A stretch of DNA of 64,000 nucleotides. Origin: Crocinitomicaceae bacterium (lineage in GTDB: Bacteria; Bacteroidota; Bacteroidia; Flavobacteriales_D; Crocinitomicaceae). Under the pieces are notes generated by a model, which ran no database searches, was not told the origin of the DNA, and saw nothing but the letters and a program-made list of their open reading frames with translations. A program made the position numbers and the translations under genes. Shown here piece by piece: positions 1 to 8,215 of this stretch. Location of the stretch: the NCBI GenBank assembly GCA_030833845.1, contig JAURGK010000010.1, forward strand, positions 1 through 64,000, given 5' to 3'. Each line of letters starts with the position of its first letter. Positions within the stretch are counted from its first letter, which is position 1.

Positions 1-130
1 AATTAAGCAGCAAGTGCGTATGACGTGTTGTCATTTATTGTTCGTAGCACGAGATTTAAGAGGAGCACTACAAGCCTCTGCATGCTGACACCTGACTACC
101 GCTATCGCTGTCAAATCCAATGTCGACCCC
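1..130 (-). ncRNA. ssrA: tmRNA (ssrA), 5' part, cut by window edge
   Basis: Transfer-messenger RNA rescues stalled ribosomes and adds a proteolysis tag. Read on the minus strand, the sequence opens at 130 with GGGGTCGACATTGGATTTG, which matches the conserved start of tmRNA. It then reaches a tag frame at 32..3: GAC AAC ACG TCA TAC GCA CTT GCT GCT TAA, or DNTSYALAA and stop. The YALAA end is the usual degradation tag, and AATAAAT just before GAC sits where the resume codon is set. The pseudoknots and the 3' half of the tRNA-like domain lie beyond base 1, so the gene is partial. The 5' end is judged by similarity to known tmRNAs. Confidence is high because start and tag agree. Confidence 0.9.
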
Positions 131-144
131 AAAGAACGTTTGAA

Positions 145-152
145 CAAAGTTA
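145..152 (-). promoter_or_regulatory. -7 promoter element of ssrA
   Basis: On the minus strand this reads TAACTTTG, a perfect match to the Bacteroidota -7 consensus TAnnTTTG, 14 bases before the tmRNA start. I see no TTG at the usual 19-21 base distance upstream, so the -33 element is weak or absent. Confidence 0.5.
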
Positions 153-172
153 CAAAGAATGCGGCCTTGTTG

Positions 173-1573
173 CTAATTCAATTTAAATACTTGAGGTAAC
201 AAACCAGGATTTTCATTTAGATAGATGTGGACCGTTTGCCCTTTAATCGTTATTCGATTCTCTTTATTTAAGGCTTTTACCTTACTTTTCTGAAAAAGAT
301 TAAGTTCCAAGGTTTGCATTGAAGGGGCTGGATTTTGTGGTATCCAAATGGCATAGACACTTTTTTCAACTTGAGTGAAAACCCACAGGCCAGCCTCACC
401 TCGTTGGATTTCATAAGGGGCAATGGGTTTGGATGCATAGATGGCTTGGTCGTTAGTATGCATCCAGGCGCCAATTTCCGCCAAGCGTTGGTAGGCAGTG
501 CTGTCAAAGCGGCCTTGAGGATCGGGGGCAATATTCAATAAAAAGTTACCGCCTCTTGAAACAACCAAGCAAAGATTTTTGAGCAAGGTAGCGGTGCTTT
601 TGTAGGTGTCGTTGGGTACATAACTCCAACTGTTGGCCATAGTCATGCAGGTTTCCCAGGGATAGGGAAGAGGCTGAGTTGGAATGCTTTGCTCTGGGGT
701 AAGGTAATTTTGATTGGGACCTTCAACAGCCCGGTCTACGACTATGAGCCCAGGTTGTAATTGGCGCGCTTTGGCTGCAAGTTCGTCCATTTGGATGTCT
801 TGATTCACTGGTTTGTAGCCCCATTTTGGTGAGGTTTCGGTATAGGGCTGCACCCAGCCACCATCAAGCCAAAGAATGTCTATGGGACCATAGTTTTGCA
901 TCAGCTCCAAAATTTGATGGTGTGTGAATTGTACAAATGATTCCCATTTTTCTGGTTTTTTCAGTAAATCATAGTTGGGGTTGCGGTCATAGGGAGGGAA
1001 GCTTGGGTCCCAGTAATCGGGGTGGTGCCAATCGGGTTTGGAAAAGTAGGCGCCAGTCCAAAGGCCTTCCTTTCGGAACGCTTCAAAAATGCTTTTGCAC
1101 AGGTCAGGATGTGTGCTTTGGCTATTTGGGCAAAGGGGGTTAGCCACCGTATAGGTAGTTTCTTTTGAATCAAACATGCAAAAACCATCGTGATGTTTGG
1201 TGGTGAATACCATGTATTTCATGCCTGCATTTTTTGCTACCTCTGCCCATAATGTGGGATTGAATAGAGTGGGGTTAAATGTTGTCTGGAGTGCCTCATA
1301 GGCCTGGGCATAAGTAAAATAATTTGAGGCATAGGGCCCACGGCGCTTGCACCAATCTTCGTTTTCGGGGCAAATACTCCAGCTTTCAACTACACCCCAT
1401 TGGCTGTATGCACCCCAATGCATGAGTAGTCCGAATTTGTAGTCTTGCCAGGTGGCTAATTTTTGTTTTACCAAGCTATCGGTTGGAATAAAGTATTGTT
1501 GCTCATGGTGCTGGGCTCTAAGCGCAAAAACCCAAATTACAAGTGCGAAACTGAGAAATCTCTTATTACTCAT
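173..1573 (-). CDS. Alpha-L-fucosidase, GH29, exported
   Basis: This 466-residue protein removes alpha-linked L-fucose from glycans, a GH29 retaining reaction. It begins with a signal peptide (hydrophobic to about residue 20, ending near ALRAQ). The (beta/alpha)8 barrel shows the GH29 marks GLLMHWGAYS and TTKHHDGFCMFDS, and DILWLDGGW, where Asp at about 237 is the expected nucleophile. The short C-terminal beta domain has no sorting tail, so a periplasmic place is likely. It is the last gene of a minus-strand operon, and its start overlaps the stop of the DUF4838 gene by 8 bases. The second GH29 enzyme of the operon is only distantly similar, so the two probably differ in linkage preference. 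The family is sure; the exact substrate is not. Confidence 0.93.
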   Translation of the reverse strand: MSNKRFLSFALVIWVFALRAQHHEQQYFIPTDSLVKQKLATWQDYKFGLLMHWGAYSQWGVVESWSICPENEDWCKRRGPYASNYFTYAQAYEALQTTFNPTLFNPTLWAEVAKNAGMKYMVFTTKHHDGFCMFDSKETTYTVANPLCPNSQSTHPDLCKSIFEAFRKEGLWTGAYFSKPDWHHPDYWDPSFPPYDRNPNYDLLKKPEKWESFVQFTHHQILELMQNYGPIDILWLDGGWVQPYTETSPKWGYKPVNQDIQMDELAAKARQLQPGLIVVDRAVEGPNQNYLTPEQSIPTQPLPYPWETCMTMANSWSYVPNDTYKSTATLLKNLCLVVSRGGNFLLNIAPDPQGRFDSTAYQRLAEIGAWMHTNDQAIYASKPIAPYEIQRGEAGLWVFTQVEKSVYAIWIPQNPAPSMQTLELNLFQKSKVKALNKENRITIKGQTVHIYLNENPGLLPQVFKLN

Positions 1574-3731
1574 GACCGTAGATTTCTATTTCGTCTATAA
1601 ACAACCAACCCTTGCCATCAACTCCTCTCCATTGAGGTAAATTGCCAGGGTTTCCAACTGTAAGGCTTAAAGTTTGAATGGGTTCTTTTGCAAAGTTTAC
1701 TAAGATCAAGGGGTAGGTGCCATTTGCCTGAGGTTGATTTACCTGTACATTCGATACAGAAGTTTCAAAGTGGTTTGAAAGGGAGGTAAGTCCTTTAGCT
1801 TCTAAAATGGAGGGGCCCATGATCCAAGATTGATTGTTGGCCAAGTAGGTGATTTTTATAGAATCGATAAGGTATGCTGTATCTAGTGTAATTTCAAACT
1901 TGGCATCCTCGCCTTGCCAAGCTTGCCAACCCTTTTGATATACCTCAGTTGAATGCAAGCCATCTATCAAAGACGAATTTTGAGTCCAAGAGGTTGTATC
2001 GTTGAGCTGTAGTCCGTCGTTGTAGCTAGGCGCTGGAAGATTGATGTATCTGATTTTTTGATTTTTAGCAAGATGGTTTGTACTTGCTGTTTTCCAAAAT
2101 TGGAGGGTGGCTAAGTAATACTCTTGGGGGCTCAATTTTGTTTCGTGGAGTAATTTTGGTCCGTATTGGGTAGCGCACCAAACAAAATCCTTGAGCATCT
2201 TTTGATAATGTTCTTGATTGTCGTTGAAATACCAGGCCTTGCCGGAAAGTGGAGATTTGCAAATTTCAAGTAGGGCATAGCGAATTGATTGCTCACACAT
2301 TTCTATGCGCCTTATTTGCTCCGATGACATGCCTTCCAAACCTTTGGCTTTTTCATACATGAGCAAGGCCCAATTTAAATCTGAAGGGTTGAGGTATCCA
2401 CCCAAATGAGTAATTGGGGGTTCATAGAGGGTCAATGACTTGCCACTTAGCTGCAAACCTTGCACTTGTGCTTCTAGAATTTCTCGGACTATCCCTGCTG
2501 CTGGACCGTAATATGCGTCAAGAAAATTTCTAATGAGTAAATTGGCATCAATGGTGGGGTCCCAGGACCATTTGGACAATAAAAATGCTCTGAGGGGCTG
2601 CATTTCGGAGGAAGGTGAGTTATAGCCCTGTTCAAATAACATTTGAACGCCATATTCTTTAAAGAGCAATAAGTTTTCTTGTAAGGTTGGCCAGTTGGGA
2701 AAAGGCATCACCAGATGCGAAAAATTGATTACATAATCCCAAATTAAAATCTGCTGCGTTAGAGCGGACCACGCTTTCAAATCCTTTTCAAAACTAGTGC
2801 CTCTTAAGCTTTTGGCTCTGTCTTCTTCAATGGTGCAGAGCATGATATTTACATTCGGCTCAGCCTTAGTGAGTATCGGTGCTGTCCTTGTATACTGGTA
2901 GGCCAAGGTTGAAATGACTTGATTTGGAAATCTCTTTGCTACCTCGTTGACAAACCGAAGCATCGTACCTGCATGGCTGTGTTCAATAGAATCTGTGTGC
3001 GTGCATTGCATGCACTGACAATAATTATAATTGTCCATTTGACTCACTGACCAATACTTTGCTTTAGGATTTTTGGAAATTTCTTTGGCCAAATTGTTGC
3101 ATACGATTTCCAAAACTTCAGGTTTAGACAAGCATACTTGATCTGCAAGCCGTATGCCGTTTCTTAGGGCATAATATTCTGGATGGGATTCAAAATATTC
3201 TGAGGGTGGTAAAAGTCGATGTAGGGTATGGACCCATAAGCCCCACCCAGGATGATTTTCAAAAGTATAAGTAGATTCGCCACTTGTGAGTTTGTGCCAA
3301 TTTGCAAATCCTGAGCGCCGAGTTTCACCGTAAAAAATTTCTCTATAAGCAAACGCAGGTTTGGAATCGTAGCAATCTGATTGGATTTTTTTTGGAATAC
3401 TCGTCGGGTAGTGGACTACATCAGCTTGGTAATATTCAAATCCAAATTTACGCTGAAGCAAATCATAGAGTGCGTTTTGGAATCCTTGATCACTTGTGGC
3501 ATAGAGTTCTATTGTTCTATTATGACAACGCACGCCAAATCCATCTTCTCCCCAACTTTCACTCTGGGGAAAAAGATAAGTGTTGGGCCTGTAAAAATGA
3601 AGCTCAAATAAATGATGTTGGGCGCCTGCATCTTGAAGGTAAAATTCGAATGTACGTTGAAGCTTTGGATAGTACACCTCATATTGTCCAAAGGAATTGA
3701 ATGCCAAAAAGAAAAAGATAAAAACTTTCAT
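1566..3731 (-). CDS. DUF4838-domain putative glycoside hydrolase with C-terminal discoidin-like domain
   Basis: The protein is 721 residues from the ATG at 3731, chosen because it gives a clean signal peptide (MKVFIFFFLAFNSFG) and lies 7 bases after the upstream stop. A longer frame to 3839 would lie inside the neighbour. The N-terminal part resembles the alpha-glucuronidase-type N-domain. The middle matches the DUF4838 family, with SVSQMDNYNYCQCMQC near residues 225-240, a Cys-rich motif typical of it. Residues of about 570-720 look like an F5/8 type C (discoidin) sugar-binding fold (YQKGWQAWQGEDAKFEI). It sits between two fucosidases, so it probably acts on another bond of the same fucosylated glycan. 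The reaction is not known to me, and the family assignment is from memory of its motifs. Confidence 0.8.
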   Translation of the reverse strand: MKVFIFFFLAFNSFGQYEVYYPKLQRTFEFYLQDAGAQHHLFELHFYRPNTYLFPQSESWGEDGFGVRCHNRTIELYATSDQGFQNALYDLLQRKFGFEYYQADVVHYPTSIPKKIQSDCYDSKPAFAYREIFYGETRRSGFANWHKLTSGESTYTFENHPGWGLWVHTLHRLLPPSEYFESHPEYYALRNGIRLADQVCLSKPEVLEIVCNNLAKEISKNPKAKYWSVSQMDNYNYCQCMQCTHTDSIEHSHAGTMLRFVNEVAKRFPNQVISTLAYQYTRTAPILTKAEPNVNIMLCTIEEDRAKSLRGTSFEKDLKAWSALTQQILIWDYVINFSHLVMPFPNWPTLQENLLLFKEYGVQMLFEQGYNSPSSEMQPLRAFLLSKWSWDPTIDANLLIRNFLDAYYGPAAGIVREILEAQVQGLQLSGKSLTLYEPPITHLGGYLNPSDLNWALLMYEKAKGLEGMSSEQIRRIEMCEQSIRYALLEICKSPLSGKAWYFNDNQEHYQKMLKDFVWCATQYGPKLLHETKLSPQEYYLATLQFWKTASTNHLAKNQKIRYINLPAPSYNDGLQLNDTTSWTQNSSLIDGLHSTEVYQKGWQAWQGEDAKFEITLDTAYLIDSIKITYLANNQSWIMGPSILEAKGLTSLSNHFETSVSNVQVNQPQANGTYPLILVNFAKEPIQTLSLTVGNPGNLPQWRGVDGKGWLFIDEIEIYGHE

Positions 3732-3738
3732 AATCTTA

Positions 3739-5100
3739 TTAATGAAACCCACCTCTTCCTCTGTAAAGTTGAATAGGTTGATCAAATTGAACTTTAATAA
3801 CGCTGATCTGAGGGTCCATTTCGTTGATTGGAATTTCAATAAACAAAGTTCCGGGTACGGTACTCCAAGATATCTTTCCTACTTCGGTAAATTGGATAGG
3901 TTCGATGGAACCAATTAAATCAATCTGCTTGGGTTGGCTCGAAATGCCTTTTAGATAGATGGGTAAGGTCAATTTACCTCCAGGCTCTAGTTTTCCTTTT
4001 GGACTAGCAACAAATAAAAAAAGAGTTGAGGAATCTTTAGAAAGGGTGGAGTTGCCGTGGTAATGCCCTGGCGGGAGGCCAGCAGTTGTTTGATAGATGG
4101 CTTCTGCATGTTTGCTGGTCCAACGTCCGAATTCGTTTAAAATAGCCAATTGTTCTTCAGGTATAGTGCCATCAGCTTTAGGGCCGATATCAAGTAGGAG
4201 ATTTCCACCCATGCCTAAGCATTCACTAAATATACTGAGCAATTCAAAATGACTCTTGTAATGGTTATCAGTAGGTCGGTAACCCCAATTGTCGTTGGTA
4301 GTAAGACACAGTTCCCATAACTTGCGCTCAGGATGAACAATTGGCATATTTTGCTCTGGCGTATCATAGTCGCCAAAAGATTTCAATCTGCCGTTGAGAA
4401 TGGCATTAGGGTTATTGGCATGAATAATAGAGTCTATTACAATAGATTGCCACTGCTCTTCTGTGTGTTCCCAATCTCCATCAAACCAATACAAATCTGG
4501 GTTGTAATTAGTGGCAAGCTCAGTAATTTGGCCGTGCATGAATTCTAAAAAGTGCTGCCATCTGATGGTATCATTATCAATAAGATAACGGCTTGAATCT
4601 TTGAGAAATCCAGGGTAATCATCAGAACTCCAGTCCAATAAGGAGTAGTAGGCTCCTTTTTTGATGCCAACTTTTTCTAACTCCTCAAATAAGGGAGCAA
4701 TAAGATCTCTTCTAGCAGGCGTTTGAAAAGTGACACTCAGAGGTTTATTGCTTTGCCAATTTTTGTTTTTGAGCGGGGCTGCCGTTTTGATTTTCGTATT
4801 ATATAATGCCAATCCATCGTGGTGTTTGGTGGTGATTACACAATATTTGGCTCCGCTTTCTTTGATGATACCTGCCCAAAGTTTGGGATCGTAATTGGAG
4901 GCATCAAAGCTTGTCATTTGTGCCATATACTCATCATAGGGAACCGTTTTATTGTGAAAGGCCCAGCTCTCCGAAGTGCCATCTACGGCGTACATTCCCC
5001 AATGAATAAAAATTCCAAGTTTGGCTTGAGAAAACCATTCGGTATTTTGGGCTAGAAACACACCGGGGAACAGTAAGCTAAAAAAGAGCGCAATCTTCAT
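3739..5100 (-). CDS. Alpha-L-fucosidase, GH29, exported
   Basis: This is a 453-residue GH29 enzyme and the first gene of the operon. It has a signal peptide (to about residue 17, FLAQ), then GIFIHWGMYAVDG and ITTKHHDGLALYN, both GH29 substrate-pocket motifs. DLYWFDGDW follows, with the presumed nucleophile Asp at about 207. The C-terminal beta-sandwich ends in an Arg/Gly-rich tail with no T9SS signal. The start at 5100 is supported by a promoter just upstream. The two GH29 proteins of the operon share only core motifs, so this looks like two specificities on one glycan rather than a recent duplication. No SusC/SusD pair lies beside it, unlike classic polysaccharide utilisation loci. Confidence 0.93.
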   Translation of the reverse strand: MKIALFFSLLFPGVFLAQNTEWFSQAKLGIFIHWGMYAVDGTSESWAFHNKTVPYDEYMAQMTSFDASNYDPKLWAGIIKESGAKYCVITTKHHDGLALYNTKIKTAAPLKNKNWQSNKPLSVTFQTPARRDLIAPLFEELEKVGIKKGAYYSLLDWSSDDYPGFLKDSSRYLIDNDTIRWQHFLEFMHGQITELATNYNPDLYWFDGDWEHTEEQWQSIVIDSIIHANNPNAILNGRLKSFGDYDTPEQNMPIVHPERKLWELCLTTNDNWGYRPTDNHYKSHFELLSIFSECLGMGGNLLLDIGPKADGTIPEEQLAILNEFGRWTSKHAEAIYQTTAGLPPGHYHGNSTLSKDSSTLFLFVASPKGKLEPGGKLTLPIYLKGISSQPKQIDLIGSIEPIQFTEVGKISWSTVPGTLFIEIPINEMDPQISVIKVQFDQPIQLYRGRGGFH

Positions 5101-5104
5101 CTTT

Positions 5105-5135
5105 CAAAGTAACGAAAAGGCACCGATTTGTCCAA
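5105..5135 (-). promoter_or_regulatory. Promoter of the fucosidase operon
   Basis: On the minus strand there is TTG (5135-5133), 20 bases, then TTACTTTG (5112-5105), one mismatch from TAnnTTTG. Four bases separate it from the ATG at 5100, so the transcript would begin at or next to the start codon. The putative TetR operator at 5140-5155 lies just upstream, so that regulator could also touch this promoter. Confidence 0.5.
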
Positions 5136-5139
5136 AAAA

Positions 5140-5155
5140 TTGAACACTTGTTTAA
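5140..5155. promoter_or_regulatory. Putative TetR operator, copy 1
   Basis: The sequence TTGAACA-CT-TGTTTAA is an inverted repeat of 7+2+7 with one mismatch. It is the same motif as the perfect copy at 5170-5185, with centres exactly 30 bases apart, about three helix turns. It lies between the fucosidase promoter and the TetR promoter. Confidence 0.55.
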
Positions 5156-5169
5156 TTTTTTTAGAATTA

Positions 5170-5185
5170 TTAAACATTTGTTTAA
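5170..5185. promoter_or_regulatory. Putative TetR operator, copy 2
   Basis: The sequence TTAAACA-TT-TGTTTAA is a perfect inverted repeat of 7+2+7, placed 10 bases before the -7 element of the TetR gene. TetR proteins usually bind such short palindromes as dimers and repress their own operon. A further half-site, TGTTTAA, occurs at 5192-5198 overlapping the -7 element. Confidence 0.65.
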
Positions 5186-5195
5186 AAAGAGTGTT

Positions 5196-5203
5196 TAATT
5201 TTG
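5196..5203 (+). promoter_or_regulatory. -7 promoter element of the efflux operon
   Basis: TAATTTTG matches TAnnTTTG. The nearest upstream TTG (5178-5180) is 15 bases away, shorter than usual, and lies inside the operator. The ATG at 5227 follows 23 bases later. Confidence 0.45.
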
Positions 5204-5226
5204 CAGCGCGTTTTACGAATTATAAA

Positions 5227-5838
5227 ATGAAAAGAGACCTCTCCACTGAAGAAAAAATCAAAGCAGCTGCTAAAAAAGTCTTTATGACCAAAGGTTTTGA
5301 TGGCTGTTCAGTCCGTGATATTGCCAAAGAGGTGGGCAGCAATGTGTCATTACTCAACTACTACTTCAGATCCAAAGAGAAACTATTTGAGCTCATCTTT
5401 GAAGGTGCTATGTCTGATTTTCTACAATCGATGATAGCCGTCTTTAGTTCAAATCTTTCACTCAAGGAAAAGACAAGTTTATTGATTGAAAAAGAATTTG
5501 AATTCTTCATGGAGCATCCAGAATTGCCCATGTTTATTTTGCAGGCCATCCATCAGTCTAAAGGTGATCAACCTATGCCGAGTCATTTTTTTGAACCTAT
5601 TGCAAAAACAGGAATTTTTGAGCAATTGGTCTTAGCTCAGTCCAAGGGAGAAATGCGCCAAATCAGTATTAGAAATATTACCATTTTATTGATGTCAAAC
5701 GTGCATTACCCGTTTATGTCCAAAAAACTAACCCAACAATTTCATGGGATAGACGAAGCTACATTGCAACAAGATTTGCTTGCTCACCAAGCTTTTGTAA
5801 AAGAGATGATCATAGAATATTTATTCCCAAACAGTTAA
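5227..5838 (+). CDS. TetR/AcrR-family transcriptional regulator
   Basis: This is a 203-residue one-component repressor. I place the start at the ATG at 5227 (MKRDLSTEEKIK); the frame stays open upstream to 5128, but that stretch contains the operators and promoter. Residues 7-55 form the TetR helix-turn-helix (VFMTKGFDGCSVRDIAKEVG, then NVSLLNYYFRSKEKLF). The remaining helical domain binds an unknown ligand. It is the first gene of a tight operon with TolC, adaptor and RND pump genes (gaps of 5, 6 and 5 bases), so it very likely represses the pump and itself and is relieved by a pump substrate. The two palindromes upstream are its probable operators. Confidence 0.93.
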   Translation: MKRDLSTEEKIKAAAKKVFMTKGFDGCSVRDIAKEVGSNVSLLNYYFRSKEKLFELIFEGAMSDFLQSMIAVFSSNLSLKEKTSLLIEKEFEFFMEHPELPMFILQAIHQSKGDQPMPSHFFEPIAKTGIFEQLVLAQSKGEMRQISIRNITILLMSNVHYPFMSKKLTQQFHGIDEATLQQDLLAHQAFVKEMIIEYLFPNS

Positions 5839-5843
5839 CAAAA

Positions 5844-7151
5844 ATGAAAATGAAACACAAGCTCTCCCTTGGTTTATTTGTCCTATTAATTGTACCCAGA
5901 TCATGGGCCCAACAATATGACCTTGCCACTTGTCTGCGTATGGCTGATTCTGCCAATGCTCAAATAAGAAGTGCACAACTTGATGTGGCCATTAATGAGC
6001 GCCAACGCTCGGCTTATTTATCAAGTCGCCTGCCTTCTTTGAACTTTGTTGCAGACTATAAATACAATGCCGTTATTCCTGGGCAGGTAGTCCCTGCACA
6101 GTTTTTTGGTGGTGCCCCAGGTACCTTTGCTGAAGTTAAATTTGGTGTGCCATATGTGCTAGGCAATACAGTCCAGTTGAACCAAATTCTTTTTAATTCA
6201 CAAGTTAATTATGGCTTGGCTGCCCTTCAAATCAATAATGAAATTGTTGAGATACAAAAAGATATGACCATTCAAGAGGTCAAATATCAGGTGGCCAATA
6301 CCTTTTTTATATTGCAAGGCATCAATGCTCAACTTCAATTCATTGAAAGCAATTTAGGCTACACCGATCAAATGCTTAAAAACATGAACTTATTGGTTGG
6401 GGAAGGGATGCTCGTGCAAACCGAAGCAGATAAGCTCGCAATCAATCGCCTCAATTTGAAGAATACGCAAATAAGTTTACTTGCCACCCAGCAACAACTT
6501 GAAGAGTTATTTAAAATACTTATCGGACTTGATGCGGGTGTTCAACTTACCTTGAAGGAAGATCAAATGGTGCAACAAACCTTATTAGTGGACCAAAATG
6601 CCGCAAACCTTTTTGCCCTTCAATTATTAGAACAACAAAAGAAAATGGCCCAAGAAGAAGCCAAAGGCATTCGTATGGGTTACCTACCGAATGTCAATCT
6701 TTATGGGATTTATCAGTATAACTATAATTTGAACCCCGAAACTAATTTCAAGACAGGTATTGATGGCGCATTTGTAGGGCTACGCGTTGATTGGAATTTG
6801 TTTGACGGTTTGGATAAGCATTACAGAGCAGCTGTCAATGCACTCAAACAAGAACAAATTGAATTACAAACTACCCTGGTTAGTCAACAATTGCAGCAAC
6901 AAATCAATCAAAATAAGCGCCTCATTGAAATAAAGGCAGATGCACTCCAATTAGCCAAAGAACAACTTGAGCTCGCAACGGCAGTACATCAGAATGCAAG
7001 CCTTAAATTCACTGAAGGCTTAATAGGAACTAATGATCTATTACAGGCGCAATCTGCCCTTGAGCAAGCTCAAACAGGCGTAGTAGCTGCCTATGTAGCC
7101 CTCAGACAGGCTGAATTAGACTATTTAAAATCAAACGGAACAATTAAATAA
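5844..7151 (+). CDS. TolC-family outer-membrane efflux protein
   Basis: This 435-residue protein is the outer-membrane channel of a tripartite efflux pump. It has a signal peptide to about residue 22 (VPRSWAQ), then the paired OEP repeats, beginning with YDLATCLRMADSANAQIRSA and again around residues 240-430, each with long coiled-coil helices rich in Gln, Leu and Ala. LRVDWNLFDG is the usual beta-strand motif of the family. An internal ATG two codons on is an equally possible start. It lies 5 bases after the TetR gene and 6 bases before the adaptor gene. Confidence 0.93.
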   Translation: MKMKHKLSLGLFVLLIVPRSWAQQYDLATCLRMADSANAQIRSAQLDVAINERQRSAYLSSRLPSLNFVADYKYNAVIPGQVVPAQFFGGAPGTFAEVKFGVPYVLGNTVQLNQILFNSQVNYGLAALQINNEIVEIQKDMTIQEVKYQVANTFFILQGINAQLQFIESNLGYTDQMLKNMNLLVGEGMLVQTEADKLAINRLNLKNTQISLLATQQQLEELFKILIGLDAGVQLTLKEDQMVQQTLLVDQNAANLFALQLLEQQKKMAQEEAKGIRMGYLPNVNLYGIYQYNYNLNPETNFKTGIDGAFVGLRVDWNLFDGLDKHYRAAVNALKQEQIELQTTLVSQQLQQQINQNKRLIEIKADALQLAKEQLELATAVHQNASLKFTEGLIGTNDLLQAQSALEQAQTGVVAAYVALRQAELDYLKSNGTIK

Positions 7152-7157
7152 ACAAAA

Positions 7158-8210
7158 ATGAAAAGAATCATCCTTATTTCCCTTGCTGTGTTGGTCCTCT
7201 TAGTTCTAACAATTGGCAAACTTTTCTCCAATGCCTCCGCCGCCAAAAAGAAAATTTATATCCACGATATGAATGCAAAAGTTTTGGTGCAAACGGCAAA
7301 TCCTCAAATTCATACTTTTGAAAGCGCCTTTTCTTATTTGGGAACTTTTGAAGCCATGCACCAAAATAATGTGGCTGCCGAAGGATCCGGTAAGCTTGTT
7401 GATTTATATGTAAAAGAAGGTGATCGCGTTGCCAAAGGTCAAGTATTAGCCAAGTTAGATGATGAGCTTATACTCCTTCAAATCGAGACAGCAAAGCTCA
7501 ATATTGCGCAATTGAAAAATGACAATGCGCGTTTTACAAACTTGCGCAAAGAGCAAGCTGTATCTTCTGTCGATGCTGAGAAAATTGAATTGGCACTCAA
7601 GACAGCTGAGGTGCAACTCAAGCAGCTTCAAAAACAACTGCGCTCTACCCAAGTATTGGCTCCATTTTCAGGGGTTGTAACAAAGAAAATTTCAGATTTA
7701 GGGTCGATGGTTATGCCCGGCACACCCATTGTAGAGCTCACTGATATTTCTCAACTCAAGCTCAACATATCGGTACCGGAGCGAGATGTTTTCAAATTGA
7801 AAAAAGGTCAAGATGTTGCTGTTGATATCGATGCTCAAGGGCAGCGTGTAAGTGGAACGATCTATAGTATTTCTGTTCAAGCGGATGCTTTACATAACTT
7901 TAAAGTGCAGGTGCTCGTCAAAAACAATACCTCAGCACCCATTTTCTCCGGAATGTACGGAACGGTAATTCTCGATAACAGCCAAAAGTTGAGTGCTTTG
8001 TCTGTTCCACGCAAGGCACTTATTGGTTCAACTAAAAAACCTCAAATCTATGTAGTTCGCAATGGCAAGGCCTATTTGACAGCTTTCAGCCCCGGAACTT
8101 CGGATGGCAATTACATTGAGGTGGTTTCAGGACTTTCTAAAAACGATGAAATTGTTGTGAAGGGTCAGGTGAATCTCGAAGACAAAATGAATATCAAACG
8201 AAATAAATAA
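7158..8210 (+). CDS. RND efflux periplasmic adaptor (HlyD/AcrA family)
   Basis: This 350-residue membrane-fusion protein joins the RND pump to TolC. It has an N-terminal membrane anchor (residues 4-24). A biotinyl-lipoyl half-motif follows at about 70-100 (GSGKLVDLYVKEGDRVAKGQ), then a helical hairpin at about 105-165. The second lipoyl half is near 170-195 (VLAPFSGVVTKKISDLGSMV), and beta-barrel and membrane-proximal domains come last. Length and order fit the family. It shares the operon with TolC and RND genes, so the three should work as one pump. Confidence 0.93.
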   Translation: MKRIILISLAVLVLLVLTIGKLFSNASAAKKKIYIHDMNAKVLVQTANPQIHTFESAFSYLGTFEAMHQNNVAAEGSGKLVDLYVKEGDRVAKGQVLAKLDDELILLQIETAKLNIAQLKNDNARFTNLRKEQAVSSVDAEKIELALKTAEVQLKQLQKQLRSTQVLAPFSGVVTKKISDLGSMVMPGTPIVELTDISQLKLNISVPERDVFKLKKGQDVAVDIDAQGQRVSGTIYSISVQADALHNFKVQVLVKNNTSAPIFSGMYGTVILDNSQKLSALSVPRKALIGSTKKPQIYVVRNGKAYLTAFSPGTSDGNYIEVVSGLSKNDEIVVKGQVNLEDKMNIKRNK

Positions 8211-8215
8211 GCCCT

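Noticed and set aside
3732-3839. Longer N-terminus for the DUF4838 protein
   Set aside because: It lies inside the 3' end of the upstream fucosidase gene, and the ATG at 3731 begins a clean signal peptide.
173-5100. Classic polysaccharide utilisation locus
   Set aside because: No SusC/SusD pair or hybrid two-component regulator lies beside the fucosidases, so the stricter name is not justified.
5128-5226. Upstream extension of the TetR protein to 5128
   Set aside because: The stretch holds both operators and the promoter, and the TetR family begins at MKRDLSTEEK.
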